In this document: positions 46,458 through 57,820 of the stretch, in pieces | Layout: each line of letters opens with the position of its first letter | Position numbering within the stretch: the first letter of the stretch is position 1 | Source of the DNA: Ligustrum vulgare | Lineage: Eukaryota > Streptophyta > Magnoliopsida > Lamiales > Oleaceae | Direction: 5' to 3' | DNA: 64,000 bases | Assembly: GCA_963555705.1 (NCBI GenBank) | Contig: OY743190.1 | Span: forward strand, 33,896,929-33,960,928 | Notes under the pieces: model-generated | Seen by the model: the letters and a program-made list of their open reading frames with translations, nothing else | What the model was told of the DNA's origin: nothing | Databases searched by the model: none | Translations under genes and position numbers: made by a program

Positions 46458-49400
46458 ATGTTTCAGCCAAGCATTTTTGATAGCCACCATTCCTTGCTGG
46501 ATATGAGCCATAAAACACCAGAAAATGAGATGGACCTTATTAGGGATGATGAATACGAGAGCAAATCGGGGACTGATATTATGGAAGCCCCTTCTGGTGA
46601 TGATGGAGATCCCAATCAACGCCCAAAAAAGAAGCGCTATCATCGCCACACCCAGCATCAAATTACGGAAATGGAAGCGTAAGGATTGCCCAGCAAAATT
46701 AAATAATTGACATTGACATGATTTAGCCACTGTTTGGCAAACTTGGTTAAAAACAAGTTTTTTTCTACACAATTTTCCAAACTTTTAAATCATACATATT
46801 TTCTTTCTTTACTTTTCAACCACATATTTTATCTCGAAAACATAAAAAAATATGTTTTTAAACAAAAAAAATTTAACAAACAATTCTCTCATTCCATTTA
46901 TTTTCACGAAATATATTACAGGTTTTTTAAGGAATGTCCGCACCCGGATGATAAACAAAGAAAAGAGCTTGGTCGTCGATTAGGGTTGGAACCTTTACAA
47001 GTTAAATTTTGGTTCCAAAACAAGCGCACTCAAATCAAGGTGAAATGTTTATCTTTCAGAATTCTCAGGCTTGAGATCGCTCTATTTGTACATCAATTAA
47101 TGATTATAAATATGGGAATTTAACTGTAAAAGAAGTAATAATTTCAGTCTCAACATGAGCGGAGCGACAACACACAGCTGAGGAATGAAAACGAGAAGCT
47201 TCGTTCAGACAACATAAGGTATAAAGAAGCTCTTAGCAATGCTAGTTGTCCCAACTGTGGAGGACCAGCTGCCATTGGCGAGATGTCATTTGATGAGCAG
47301 CATTTGAGGATAGAGAATGCTCGCCTAAGGGAAGAGGTAATAAGAGAGAACTTGAGACATTGTATTAGAATATAGTTCTTATACATTGACAATTTTTGGG
47401 ACATGAAAATGGAACCTTTACCTGTATTAGAATAAAGTTCTTCTAGATAAACATTTTTTTTGGACATGAAAAAGAAATGCCTTGAGGTGACGCCTTAGCA
47501 TTGGGACATGGAAATATATGATTCAAGTATTTTTTAACTTATAATAAACATGGGTGTTCTGTTCACAGATTGATAGGATATCTGGAATTGCTGCAAAATA
47601 TGTTGGCAAACCTATGCTTTCTTACGCACATCTTCCTTCTGGATCATCTCGTTCATTTGATCTTGGACCGGGAAATTTCGGGCCGCAAATAGGAATGGAT
47701 AGTGATTTATATGGTGCAGCTGATCTTCTTAGGTCAGTCTCCCGGCCAATTGATGCCAACAAGCCCATGATCATTGAGTTGGCTGTTGCTGCAATGGAGG
47801 AATTGATCCGAATGGCCCAAACAGGAGAACCTTTATGGATACCTAGCACAGACAATTCTGCCGAGACTTTGAGTGAAGAGGAATATGTCCGGACTTTCCC
47901 TCGTGGGATTGGGCCGAAGCCCTTGGGGTTGAAATCTGAGGCATCTCGAGTGTCTGCTGTTGTGATAATGAATCACATCACCTTGGTTGAGATTCTGATG
48001 GATGCGGTAGGAATTCTCATATTCATATTTGGACATCATCGTATATAAAATTATTTGATTCCATTTTAATCAGCAGTTTTTTTGGTTTCGTTGAGGATTA
48101 CAGAATCAATGGACAAGTGTGTTTTCTAGCATTATCTCAAGAGCAATGACTGTTGAAGTTTTATCAACTGGAGTGGCAGGCAACTATAATGGAGCTTTAC
48201 AAGTGGTATGAATAAAAATCAATTATCTTGGAGATTGCCATTCTTCAATGATCAAGAATGGACATTTCTCAAAAAATCCTAATGCTGCTATTATCTTCGT
48301 AGATGACTGCTGAGTTCCAGGTCCCTTCCCCATTGGTTCCAACTCGCGAAAACTATTTCGCAAGATACTGCAAACAACATGGTGACGGGACTTGGGCTGT
48401 GGTTGATGTTTCTTTGGACAATCTAAGAGCCAACTCTATATCCCGATGTAGACGAAGGCCATCTGGTTGTTTGATCCAAGAATTGCCAAATGGTTACTCA
48501 AAGGTATGAAAAATTCTCAAGTTAGTACTTCAATTTAAATAAATAATATAGGCCTATATTTCTAGTTGGGATAATGCTCCTATATATAAGCAGATTACAT
48601 GGGTGGAACATGTTGAGGTTGACGATAGAGCTGTTCACAGCATCTACAAACCACTGGTCAATTCAGGTCTCGCATTCGGGGCAAGACGGTGGATAGCAAC
48701 TTTGGATAGACAATGTGAACGTCTTGCAAGTGCAATGGCCAATAACATCTCATCTGGAGATGTTGGGGGTAATTAATTAGTTAACAGATTTCAATTTTTA
48801 CTTGAAGTGAAATTTTTGTTGACATAATTTCTTTAGCTTGTGTTAATTTGTATAGTTTCTTATGCAGTTATATCATCTCCAGAAGGTAGAAAGAGTATGT
48901 TGAAGCTGGCAGAAAGAATGGTAATGAGCTTCTGCAGCGGTGTCGGTGCTTCTACTGCACACACATGGACGACACTCTCAGGTAGTGGAGCTGATGATGT
49001 TAGGGTTATGACCAGAAAGAGTGTGGATGATCCAGGCAGGCCTCCTGGTATTGTGCTAAGTGCTGCTACTTCATTTTGGGTCCCAGTTCCACCAAAAAGA
49101 GTTTTCGACTTTCTCCGTGATGAGAATTCAAGAAATGAGGTGTGCAACATTTTTTCTGAGTGGTTACAAGGGTTCTTTAAGAAATGACTTACCTATAAGA
49201 CACTACTCACATTTTATGCTGTTTTACAATTACAGTGGGATATTCTTTCAAATGGAGGCCTTGTTCAAGAAATGGCACATATTGCAAACGGCCGTGATCC
49301 GGGAAATTCTGTCTCCTTGCTGCGTGTTAATGTAAGTTGATAAATCTTTCGAGCAGTTTATGATGATCTTTCGACTGTTCATAAACTGTTGAAACTGTAC

Positions 49401-49787
49401 TGTACTGTGCAGAGTGCAAACTCCAGCCAAAGCAATATGCTGATACTACAAGAGAGCTGCACTGATTCAACGGGCTCCTATGTTATTTATGCTCCAGTTG
49501 ATATTGTTGCCATGAATGTGGTCTTAAGTGGCGGCGATCCAGACTATGTTGCCCTCTTACCATCTGGTTTTGCTATTCTTCCTGATGGACCTTCAAATCT
49601 GGCCGGAGGGATTAATGCTGAGGTTGGGTCCGGATCCGGTGGATCATTACTGACTGTCGCCTTTCAGATATTGGTAGATTCAGTTCCAACCGCAAAACTT
49701 TCTCTGGGTTCAGTAGCAACTGTTAATAGCCTTATCAAGTGCACCGTTGAAAGGATCAAGGGTGCTCTGCTGTGCGAAGTTGCATGA
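46458..49787 (+). CDS. PDF2: HD-Zip class IV transcription factor, ATML1/PDF2 clade
   Basis: Nuclear DNA-binding protein that specifies shoot epidermis (L1) identity and binds L1 boxes (family knowledge). Ten coding exons with GT-AG borders: 46458-46678, 46922-47039, 47148-47336, 47569-48006, 48104-48205, 48303-48503, 48594-48768, 48868-49139, 49236-49331, 49413-49787 (TGA). Phases fit throughout and give 728 residues, close to the 740-760 usual for the clade. Domains: homeodomain about 58-113 (helix 3 [13 protein letters not shown]); zipper-loop-zipper about 114-185 with the CPNCGG motif at 147-152; START lipid-binding domain about 241-469; conserved C-terminal START-adjacent region to the end. 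The ATG is chosen because [16 protein letters not shown] matches the family N-terminus. No defect is seen; it appears functional. ATML1 and PDF2 cannot be told apart with certainty here. Confidence 0.95.
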
Positions 49788-50550
49788 CCGAAAGGTCTGC
49801 TTCCTGGTGAGCTTTTCTTTTGAACTCCCTGATGCACCGTTCTAAAAGCTCTTCCTTTAGAGTTTTCCATCCCCGAAAGTAGGAAATATTTGTTCAAGTA
49901 ACAATGTGGTAAATTACAAATATATGCTTCACTCCTCTATATACCTACTTTTGATATCACAAAGAAGTTACCCCTCATGGGTGGCCAAGTTGGTGGAGTA
50001 GGTGAATGCAAAGATCTTTGATCACGAGTTCAATTCCCCTACTAATATTTTCTCGATTGAGCCTATTGTACTGGGCTTGCCGCATGGAGTTTACTTGACT
50101 GGTGTGGTTTATAGGTTATTGCGTTGCCCAAGGGTTTCCTGAGTGCATAATTCAGTGGGTAGGATTCGCTCGTAAATAAAAAAAAAAGAAGTGTCTTCAC
50201 GTTTTCTTTACCTTTATCTTGACGCTGTCATTTCATTTCATATAATTGAAAATAGTAATTTCTTCATTCTGACACCTTTAGTACTGACAGTCTTGTGTTG
50301 CAGTTTGTTTAGGCTTGAAATGAAGAATGAAAGGAAAGGACTTGTTTGCTGTGGATGTGAGGGTAAGGGAAAGAAGTCAAGAACGCACCTTATGTAATCC
50401 TTGCCTTGTAGTGCTAATAATCTTGGATGAAGATAGTATCTTGAGCTTCACTACTCAGCAAGGTTAATATAGGTTCGGGTATTGACTTTGTCCAGAATGA
50501 TCCAAGTGAGCAAAGACCTTGAATTGTATTAAAAACTCTTCTGTCTATCC
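49788..50550 (+). other. 3' untranslated region with a probable intron (49807-50303)
   Basis: After the TGA, CTTCCTG|GTGAGC at 49806/49807 and TGTGTTGCAG ending at 50303 would define a 497-bp 3'UTR intron. The following segment (GGCTTGAAATGAAGAATG, about 50310-50330) is non-repetitive and may be the 3'UTR element reported as conserved among HD-Zip IV transcripts; this is inference. A SINE lies inside the intron. The polyadenylation site is not certain. Confidence 0.5.
49970..50183 (+). mobile_element. tRNA-derived SINE, Au-like
   Basis: About 215 bp. Internal polymerase III promoter boxes are visible: box A GTGGCCAAGTTGGTGG at 49981-49996 and box B AGTTCAATTCC at 50027-50037. The body text GTTTACTTGACTGGTGTGG and GGTTATTGCGTT resembles the plant Au SINE family. 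It ends in an A-rich tail (50177-50188). Flanks AAAGAAGT at 49961-49968 and about 50185-50192 are the target duplication. It is in sense orientation in the likely 3'UTR intron of the PDF2-like gene. Confidence 0.82.
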
Positions 50551-50782
50551 AACAGTAGTTTCCTTTTGAACTGTATTTTTTCTTCAGTAACATTTAGCTC
50601 TTGATTTCTTGATGTGCATATTCAAAGGGGAAAATTACACTCAAAGAATCAAATTAAAAAAATAAGAAACCTGTAAAACTTCAAAACTCAAATTGTAATT
50701 AGAAAATAAATAACTCATAAATTATAATTATAAAATTCTAAAATAAACCAAACTGCTTTAAAACCTAAACCTGATTCATTTA

Positions 50783-51052
50783 GTGTCAATCCACTCAGAA
50801 CCTCTGTCTCTTCACCCTCACAGCAGCCAGAATCCCCATGACCACCATCGCCACCACCAGTCCGACACCTCCACTGCCACCAAAATCTGCATCTCTCCAC
50901 CTCCACCTAAACCTTCCCCACCCCCTACACCAAGATCCCCACCACCCCCCTCCATCGAGATCTCCACCTCTACCAAAATCCCCACCACCACCGCCCCAAC
51001 CCCGCCTCAGTCTCTGCCTCCATCTCCACCTTCTTCTTCTTCTCCAAAATAA
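50783..51052. repeat. Low-complexity (CCACC)-rich tract
   Basis: A strongly C-rich plus strand (CCACCACC, CCTCCATC, CCCCAACC). An 89-codon Pro/Ser/Thr-rich frame and a Gly/Trp-rich antisense frame both arise from base composition. The frame begins without a visible promoter and no signal peptide is seen. A remnant of a proline-rich protein gene cannot be excluded. Confidence 0.55.
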
Positions 51053-51059
51053 ATATTGT

Positions 51060-52641
51060 GATTGTAACAAAAGAGGAAAGCCAATTGACCCATTCGAGTG
51101 ATTCACGCCCAACAAGTCTTATAATGGCCAACAATTGTTTGCTAATATGGTGTACAGATACGGCCAGCATCTATGGATTTCTTCAGCCTAACCCATTCGC
51201 ATACGATCGACAATCGACAATCCAATAGACTGAACCCTAAAATCTATCCGTCACCTGCATCACCTAGCTCGTTGAAAATCACAATACTCCAGCCAGTCAA
51301 AGAACCAAGTTTCCTGTCGTGTTAGAATGCCACCTCCACGTTCCACCCTGTATCCTCAAGTCGGAGTCGCCGCCCATCTTCGTCGGAAAACCACACCCTT
51401 AAGCCTTGTCTCTTGGAAGAAAGAATGTGACCTACTGGCTGCTAATTTTTTTTCCTCGTTGCCTATTTTAAATCTTACTTGTGACGTGATTGTGAATCTT
51501 GTGATCGATAAAAAAGGGCGATGTTGTGGATTAGGTGGTGGCGGCAGTGGTCATAGTTGGTGTTTGTGAGCTTCAATTAAAAATGCGAACTTAAAAGTGG
51601 TGGTTGAAATCATTCTAAGTAACTGTGACCTTTTAAGTATGAATTGAAATTTGTGACTTAAAATGTTTGTGTGTTTTGTGACCTTAAATTTTATCATGTT
51701 TTGACCTTAATATAAATAATTAATAAAATATTTTTGTAATTAATTTAATTAATTAATCTCAATTATAATCTGATTTTTGAAAATATGTTTGATCTCATTT
51801 TTTAATTTTGTATTTCTAAAACTCTTATATATGCATTTTTCCCTATTCAAAGCTGCCTGGATCTAGGTGGCCCAATTTTTTTTAAAAAAGAAAAACAATT
51901 AAAGCAGGCTCAAACATTTGGAATTTAAAATAGGCCTAAACATAAATTGAGGTAAGGTGGTCAACAAAATTCCACGTGTCAAGTGAAAAACAACAATGTC
52001 TTGTCCACTGTAAAATTTCGGATTTCCAAGTTTGAAACACTAATTTTTGTCTCCGAACATAGGCTAATTGTTAATTTATAAATATTTTTATTTAGGAAAA
52101 AAATTATTTATATTTATTTTTCAAATTATTATTTATGAAAGGCTCATATATAATGCTTCGTTTAAGGCTCCGATATCTTAGGACCGACCCTGTGTATATT
52201 GGACTAAAAATTTCCTTCCTAACGTTAACCGTCTTTACGTTTTAAACCCGTTTACATCTGTTTTTACCACCGAAGGCTGTAGTGAAGCCGATTGCAGAAA
52301 AAACAGGAAGTCTGCAACTACTGGTGAAGGTTTTATTTACACTAATCCACCATGAAATATGAAGCAGTTCATGTTTTTAGGCTCCCGAGAAGAAAAAATG
52401 GAGTCAATGCTTTAAATTACGCTTCAACTTATTTCTTCGTTTGGTAGCACTATTTGGTTTATAAAATAGTTTATTTATATTTTTTAAGTAAAAATTAGTG
52501 GTTGAAAATTGAAAAAAAAAAAAAAAATTATACAGTTAAAGTGGTGTGAAAAATTGTATAGTTTATAAATTGATTTTTAAACTAGTTTATTTGGTTTACG
52601 TTTAGTAGAGATTAAAAATCACATTTTTAGCAGATTTTGAT
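51060..52641. other. Intergenic, no supported gene
   Basis: The first 500 bp are less AT-rich and could be an old gene or transposon fragment, but no domain is recognised. The text TCTTAGGACCGACCCTG at about 52177 is reminiscent of the end of some plant DNA transposons; no partner end was found. Confidence 0.45.
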
Positions 52642-52650
52642 AAAATTTAA

Positions 52651-53119
52651 GGGTAATTATATTCACACAACATTTTTTTATATCTACACCACAGTTTAAT
52701 TGCAAGAAAGATTTGTTTACTTTTGCTTTTATACCCTCAATTTTTTTTAATTGCATTATTATTCATAACATTTAATTAATTAACATATTTTATTTCTAAT
52801 CACGATTTCTATTCAAATATTTTGTTAATTTGCATTGAAAAGATGTGAAAATATTTTGTTAAATTTTTGTATTAGTTATTTATTTTGATTATTTAAAAGT
52901 ATGAGAGATAAATAACTATTTTTCGTAATCGTAACAAATATTTTTAATGAAAAATTATCTCTAAAGACAAGATGTGGAAATTAATAAAGAGTTAACGATA
53001 AAAAAATTATAAAAAAAAACTTGGCAAGGTGAATGTAAAAATAAGGAAAAATTAGGGATTTTCATTACAATTAAAATATGGTGTGGTTAACAAAAAGTGT
53101 GGTGTCAATATATTTACCC
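52651..53119. mobile_element. Mutator-like MITE, 469 bp
   Basis: Starts GGGTAATTATATTCACAC and ends GTGTCAATATATTTACCC, which are inverted repeats. A perfect 9-bp duplication AAAATTTAA flanks it (52642-52650, 53120-53128). The interior is AT-rich and non-coding. The ends resemble those of 11796-11914 and the right end of 12486-13267. Confidence 0.9.
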
Positions 53120-53128
53120 AAAATTTAA

Positions 53129-54299
53129 TAAGATTTGTGGTTATGGGTTTCATGAAATTTATAATTGTGATTGATTTTATGACTTACTTGGATTAAAATC
53201 TAGATTTTAATTTGTATTCTACGGGGACTTATCCTATTCCAATATCATACGGTCTTCGTCGAAGTGAATAATAGGTTCGAAACTCTGGAGTAAGCAAGAA
53301 TAGAAAATTGCATTTCGGATATAGAGTCATGGCATATGAACATAAACTTTGACATAAAATTTTAGCAATTTAATTTATTTACTCATTACATCAACTTCAA
53401 AATCAATAGGCACAAAAATTTGTTGACACTTTCAGTTCAAATTGCATTTTCCTCGGATTTATGCCATACATCGCCCAGAAAGAGTACAGAAACAATAAAT
53501 AAGTGAATATGTAAAGGCAGAGAGGGATACAACTTCTTGTACATTTTCTTAAATTTTGTGAGGTCGCGCAGCCAACCTAAACTTAATGCAATTGAAAATT
53601 GAGTTGTTGAAACAATAAATTACCTGCCAAAAAAATGGCAGTTCCCGTCGCAGCCTAGCAATATAATTGGAAAGTTTTCATTTTTCCACAAAATAATAAT
53701 AATTGTAAACCAATATCTCCATTAGGAGCAGTTTCTAGGAGATGCATGGTAAAGGATTGGATTCTCCTCATTTTAATTTTTATTTTTATTTTTATTTTTT
53801 TAAACATGTATCGTTTGATTCCTGGACTTTAGGTTCCGACTTTCATATTTCCAATATTCAATAATATCAGCCAAACATTTGAATATCAAAATGCAGACTT
53901 TGATGAATTAATTTCATCGTATCCTGTTAGATTAATCTCCAAAATCATATTAATAGTTTTGCTGTAGTGTCGGAAGAAATTTATGGATGCTGTACCTGTA
54001 TCTTTGCATATCCGAGCAGGATGATCAGAGGGAGAGTTAGATAATTAATGCATAAATATTACGGACAGATTTTACAACAAAAGATTGGAGGAAGACTAAA
54101 TGCGATTTCTGCTTTCACAGAAACATTTTAGGAAAGAAGTAGTTAGAGCACCATAAATTTCATCTTGGTTCCGCATCATATCCAACTCATTAGTCCAAAT
54201 CTTATATCAAATAAACAGTAAACCTTATATTTTATTATTATAATCAACTCTCAACAATGAATTTATTTTGAAAATTATTTAGTTATAGTTTCGCTACTA
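53129..54299. other. Intergenic, no supported feature
   Basis: Unique-looking AT-rich DNA. Its last base and the next four (GTACA, 54300-54304) form the left target copy of the copia element. Confidence 0.55.
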
Positions 54300-54304
54300 G
54301 TACA

Positions 54305-54760
54305 TGTTATGTTGTGGAATTTAAATATTTGTTAACGGATAAGGACGAAAATCCTAATTTAGAACTACTTAAGAGATTGTGTTCTTGTAAAGTTATATTA
54401 AAGAATCTGATTCTTTGTCTAATGTGGATTTACTCATATTGAAGAGTTGAAATCCTTGTTTAATTTTGGTTTGCCTTTATTAGATAACTAGAGTCTTTGT
54501 GTAATGTGGATTTGCCCCCAATTCAATCTTATAAATAGGGGATTATCCATAAAAAAAAAAAAAAAAGAGGTTAGAGAAGATGTGTGTGTTTTCCCTTGTA
54601 AAATAATTTTTTCCACTATAGTGAATTCTTGCAGCGGCAAAGAGGACAGTCTCACATTGAGAAGGAACCTCTATAAATCTTGTATTTCTTGATTGTTTTT
54701 CTTTTCTTCATATTAGTTGTTTTTGATAAAAAGAAAAATTAGGGTTCCTAATTCTCAACA
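54305..54760 (+). repeat. 5' LTR of the copia element, 456 bp
   Basis: Starts TGTTATGTTGTGG and ends TTCTCAACA. It contains TATAAATAGGGG at about 54531, a likely promoter TATA box, followed by a leader-like segment. Confidence 0.88.
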
Positions 54761-54763
54761 TCT

Positions 54764-55229
54764 GATATCAAAGCCAGAAATATTATTTTCTGATGGATGA
54801 ACGAGATTTCTAAACCATGGAAGATGAATCGAGATAATGATCCCCGATATGAAAAATTCATGTGGTTTTTCACAAGATAGTATATCCATGATAACATAAT
54901 GTGCTGATGGCTATGGTAGATTATTTCGATGAATGGTGATCTCTCTGGGAATGAAAAGAAATGAACGAGACTTCTCTTGTGGGAGGGTCAAATGGATCAG
55001 ATGTACCTCATTGGCCTTTTTTGAGGGAGAGATTATTGGTGTTCAAACAATTGTCTCACATAGGAGAGAATGCTTCTAACTCTTAACTACATACCTGACT
55101 GAGCATAGGATGTGGCTAGGACTACGTGGGCTACTCCACCCACCGTCAATTGGTTTTGGGTTGGAACATCACTTAGGTCTGGTGACTTGGGCTTGAGATT
55201 GTACACATTGCTCTCCATGATCCTAACAA
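54764..55229 (+). mobile_element. TRIM internal domain plus LTR fused at the copia primer site
   Basis: Directly after the copia LTR comes a degraded primer site (TGATATCAAAGCC, about 54763-54775). About 260 bp follow that align with the internal region of the TRIM at 16282-16894 (for example GATGAATCGAGATAATGA and GAATGGTGATCTCTCTGGG), then a purine tract (TTGAGGGAGAGATT, about 55021-55034). A 190-bp TRIM-type LTR (55040-55229: TGTTCAAACAATTG...CTAACA) is followed by a second primer site. The first TRIM LTR is absent, so the unit is a chimera and not a simple insertion. Confidence 0.75.
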
Positions 55230-55231
55230 GT

Positions 55232-55243
55232 GGTATCTGAGCT
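55232..55243 (+). other. Second tRNA-Met-type primer-binding site
   Basis: TGGTATCTGAGC, one base off the usual TGGTATCAGAGC. It lies about 20 bp before the copia gag ATG at 55264, so it is probably the original copia primer site. Confidence 0.75.
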
Positions 55244-55263
55244 TTGGTTCTTGATTGAGAGTA

Positions 55264-56073
55264 ATGACCGGTGAAGAAGGAGGGTCGATGAGAATCTGTA
55301 AGTTTGATGGTATGGATTTTGCATTCTGACAGATGCATATCGAGGATTATCTATACAATAAGAATCTGCACCAACCGCTTCGTAAGGAAAAATCGGCTGG
55401 AATAAGTGATGAGGATTGAAAACTCCTTGATCTTCAAGTATTGAGTGTTGTTTGATTGACACTATCGAAGAAAGTTGGTCACAATTTAGCGAAAAAGAAA
55501 ACCACGAAGGATCTGATGAAGGTGATGTACAATATGTATGAGAAGTCATCCGCATGTAACAAGGTACATTTTATGAAAAATTATTTAATTTAAAGATGGA
55601 TGAAGGTGCTCCAGCAGCAGAACATCTCAATAAATCAAATAAAATTATCAATCAGTTGGTTTCTGTAGAGACTAAATTTAATGATGAGGACCATGTCTTA
55701 ATCATGTTGGGATCACTACAGAATATTTAGGAGTATATGAGAGCTTCAGTCAGTAGTTCTATAGGCAATGCGAAACTGAAATTCAGTGACGTTCGTGATA
55801 CTATTCTTGTTGAGGAAGTTCGTAGAAGAGATTCTGGAGAAATCTGAACATCTTATTCTACCCTAAATGTCGAAAATAGATGTTGGAGTTTAGAGAGAAT
55901 TTCCAATTATAAAGCCAATAAAAACGAGTGGAGGAATGGTAGAAGCAAGTCCATGTCTAGGTCTGGAAAGAAAGTAAAATATTGAAATTATGGCAAGATT
56001 GGCCACACGATGAACAATTGTAGAGCACCAAAGAAGAAGGAAGAAATGAATAATAACATTGTTAATGTCGTGA
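55264..56073 (+). pseudogene. gag: copia gag remnant
   Basis: Begins MTGEEGGSMRICKFDGMDF and continues through capsid-like text with several stops and frameshifts. A degraded CCHC knuckle lies at about 55975-56030 (NYGKIGHTMNNCRAPKKK; the first Cys pair is lost, one position being a stop). Confidence 0.8.
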
Positions 56074-57022
56074 TTGAAGATGTAAAAGATGCTTTACTAT
56101 TGTCAATTGAAGGAGCTTCTTTTCATACCACAGCACATCGCAATATTATGAAAAACTATGTTGACGGAAATTTTGGAAAGGTATACCTTGCTAGTGAAGA
56201 ACATCTGAATTTTTGTTGGTATTGGCGAAGTCAGTTTGAAGATGTCAAACGAGTTTGTATGGAGAATTCATAAGGTGAAGCATGTACCTAAACTGATACG
56301 TAATCTGATCTAGTTGAACAACTTGATGATTAAGGTCATAATGTGACTTTCGATACTAGTTCTTAAAAAACTTACAAAGGGATCCATGATTACTGCTCAA
56401 GGAAATAAATCTATAACTCTTTACAATACTTCCAATTATAGAGATATGACTACAGTTATTGATTTAGATACCAGGTCTAATTTGTGGCATTGCAGGTTGG
56501 GACACATAAGTGAAAGTGGAACGAAAGCGATTAAGTTCGAAGGGAAACTACCGAGTTTGAAATCTATTGAACACGAATTGTGTGAATGTTGTACTTTCGA
56601 CAAGCAAAAAATGGTTAGTTTCTCTAAAATCGAAAAGAGAGCCAAAAGCTACAAAAATAGAAATGATTCATATGGATGTGTAGGGACTTTCAGCTATTAA
56701 TTTCTTGGAGGTTTAAGTTATTATATGACGTTTATTGATGGTTCAAGCATAAATGTATGGTCTATTTCTTGAAGAAAATCTGATGTCTTTGATATATTCA
56801 AAAGACGGAAAGCGATGGTTGAAAATGAGATAAATTTAAAGGTGGAGTGTTTGCAGTCAGATAATGGTGTAGAGTATGTAGCTGATAATTTCAAGAAGTA
56901 TTGTGCTGATAATGGAATCAAGATGAAAAAACCATTTTAGGAACACCTCAAAAAAATGGTGTGGTTGAGAGGATGATTATGACTCTGAATGAGCGTGCTA
57001 GAAGTATGAAATTACACGCAGG
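56074..57022 (+). pseudogene. copia protease and integrase remnant, first part
   Basis: Protease active site degraded (SIEGASFHTTAHRN; the catalytic DSG is lost). Integrase zinc-binding region LWHCRLGHISESGTKA with downstream CECCTFDKQK, then QSDNGVEYVADNF and, after a frameshift, the NGVVER block at about 56960. The frame is cut at 57022 by the solo LTR. Confidence 0.85.
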
Positions 57023-57027
57023 GTTAC

Positions 57028-57820
57028 TGATGAGATTCGAAGCGCGGAAGAAACGCCGGAAAGTTCCGAACTCAGGTTGTGGTTGGACAGATGAATCATG
57101 ACCCGATATTCACGACGCGATGGCTCGACGATGCGGAATAAAGAACCACGACTTTCGAAACGCCACAAGGATTTGCCCAATCTTCCTGATGAGTTTCTGG
57201 TTTTGAACGCCACAAAGATAGTTAATCTTTGATAAGTTCGGGTTTTGAACGCCACAAGAATTGAAATCTTGATAAGTTCTCGGAAAATAAAAGGAATCCA
57301 CCTTTTAACGAGTAAAACACTCAAAATGTTTATTCAATAATCAAAGTCTGCATTACAATGAATGGAAAAAGCGTATAAATAAGCAAAATAAACCTAGTCG
57401 CTAATTTACTCAAAATAGAATTCTAATTAGACTAAAATTCTAAAATAGGCAAACAAATAATTAAAAAACGGAAAAATAACCAAAATCCCCGAAAATCCGG
57501 AAAATTAGATTTACGGCCGTGATGAACTCATTTACGGCCGTAAATGACTTTCTGTTTAAGGTTACGGTCGTGACACTTATACTTACGGCCGTAAATATAA
57601 AAATCCTGGAATCTTGTGTTTTCACCCGAGGGGAGGTTACGGCCGTGACATATGTTGGTTACGGCCGTGACAGTCCTTCTGCATAACTTTCGGTTCTTTT
57701 CGACACGGTTTGATCTTCAAAGCTCGTCGAACCTGTTGAATTCTTGTTTTGGCTTGAATATTTAAATTTTCCCGTCAAGCCTGCTATGACTCCGATTTTC
57801 GAGGGTCCTGGATCACATCA
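57028..57820 (-). repeat. Solo LTR of a gypsy family, 793 bp
   Basis: TGATGAGATTCG...GATCACATCA with a perfect 5-bp duplication GTTAC (57023-57027, 57821-57825), inserted in the copia integrase region. It matches the LTR at 61107-61905, whose polypurine tract shows that the sense strand is minus. It holds six ACGGCCGT-type motifs (57511-57671). Confidence 0.9.

Noticed and set aside
46431..46772. 113-codon ORF antisense to PDF2-like exon 1
   Set aside because: Shadow of the coding exon; no independent support. The same holds for 47150-47467, 47622-47855, 48860-49150 and 49664-49897.
49981..50040. tRNA gene
   Set aside because: Box A and box B are present but no cloverleaf; the body, A-tail and target duplication show a SINE.
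50795..51115. Gly/Trp-rich 106-codon minus-strand ORF
   Set aside because: Composition artefact of the CCACC-rich tract.
55087..55555. Minus-strand ORFs of 83 and 110 codons
   Set aside because: Antisense to the TRIM LTR and copia gag.
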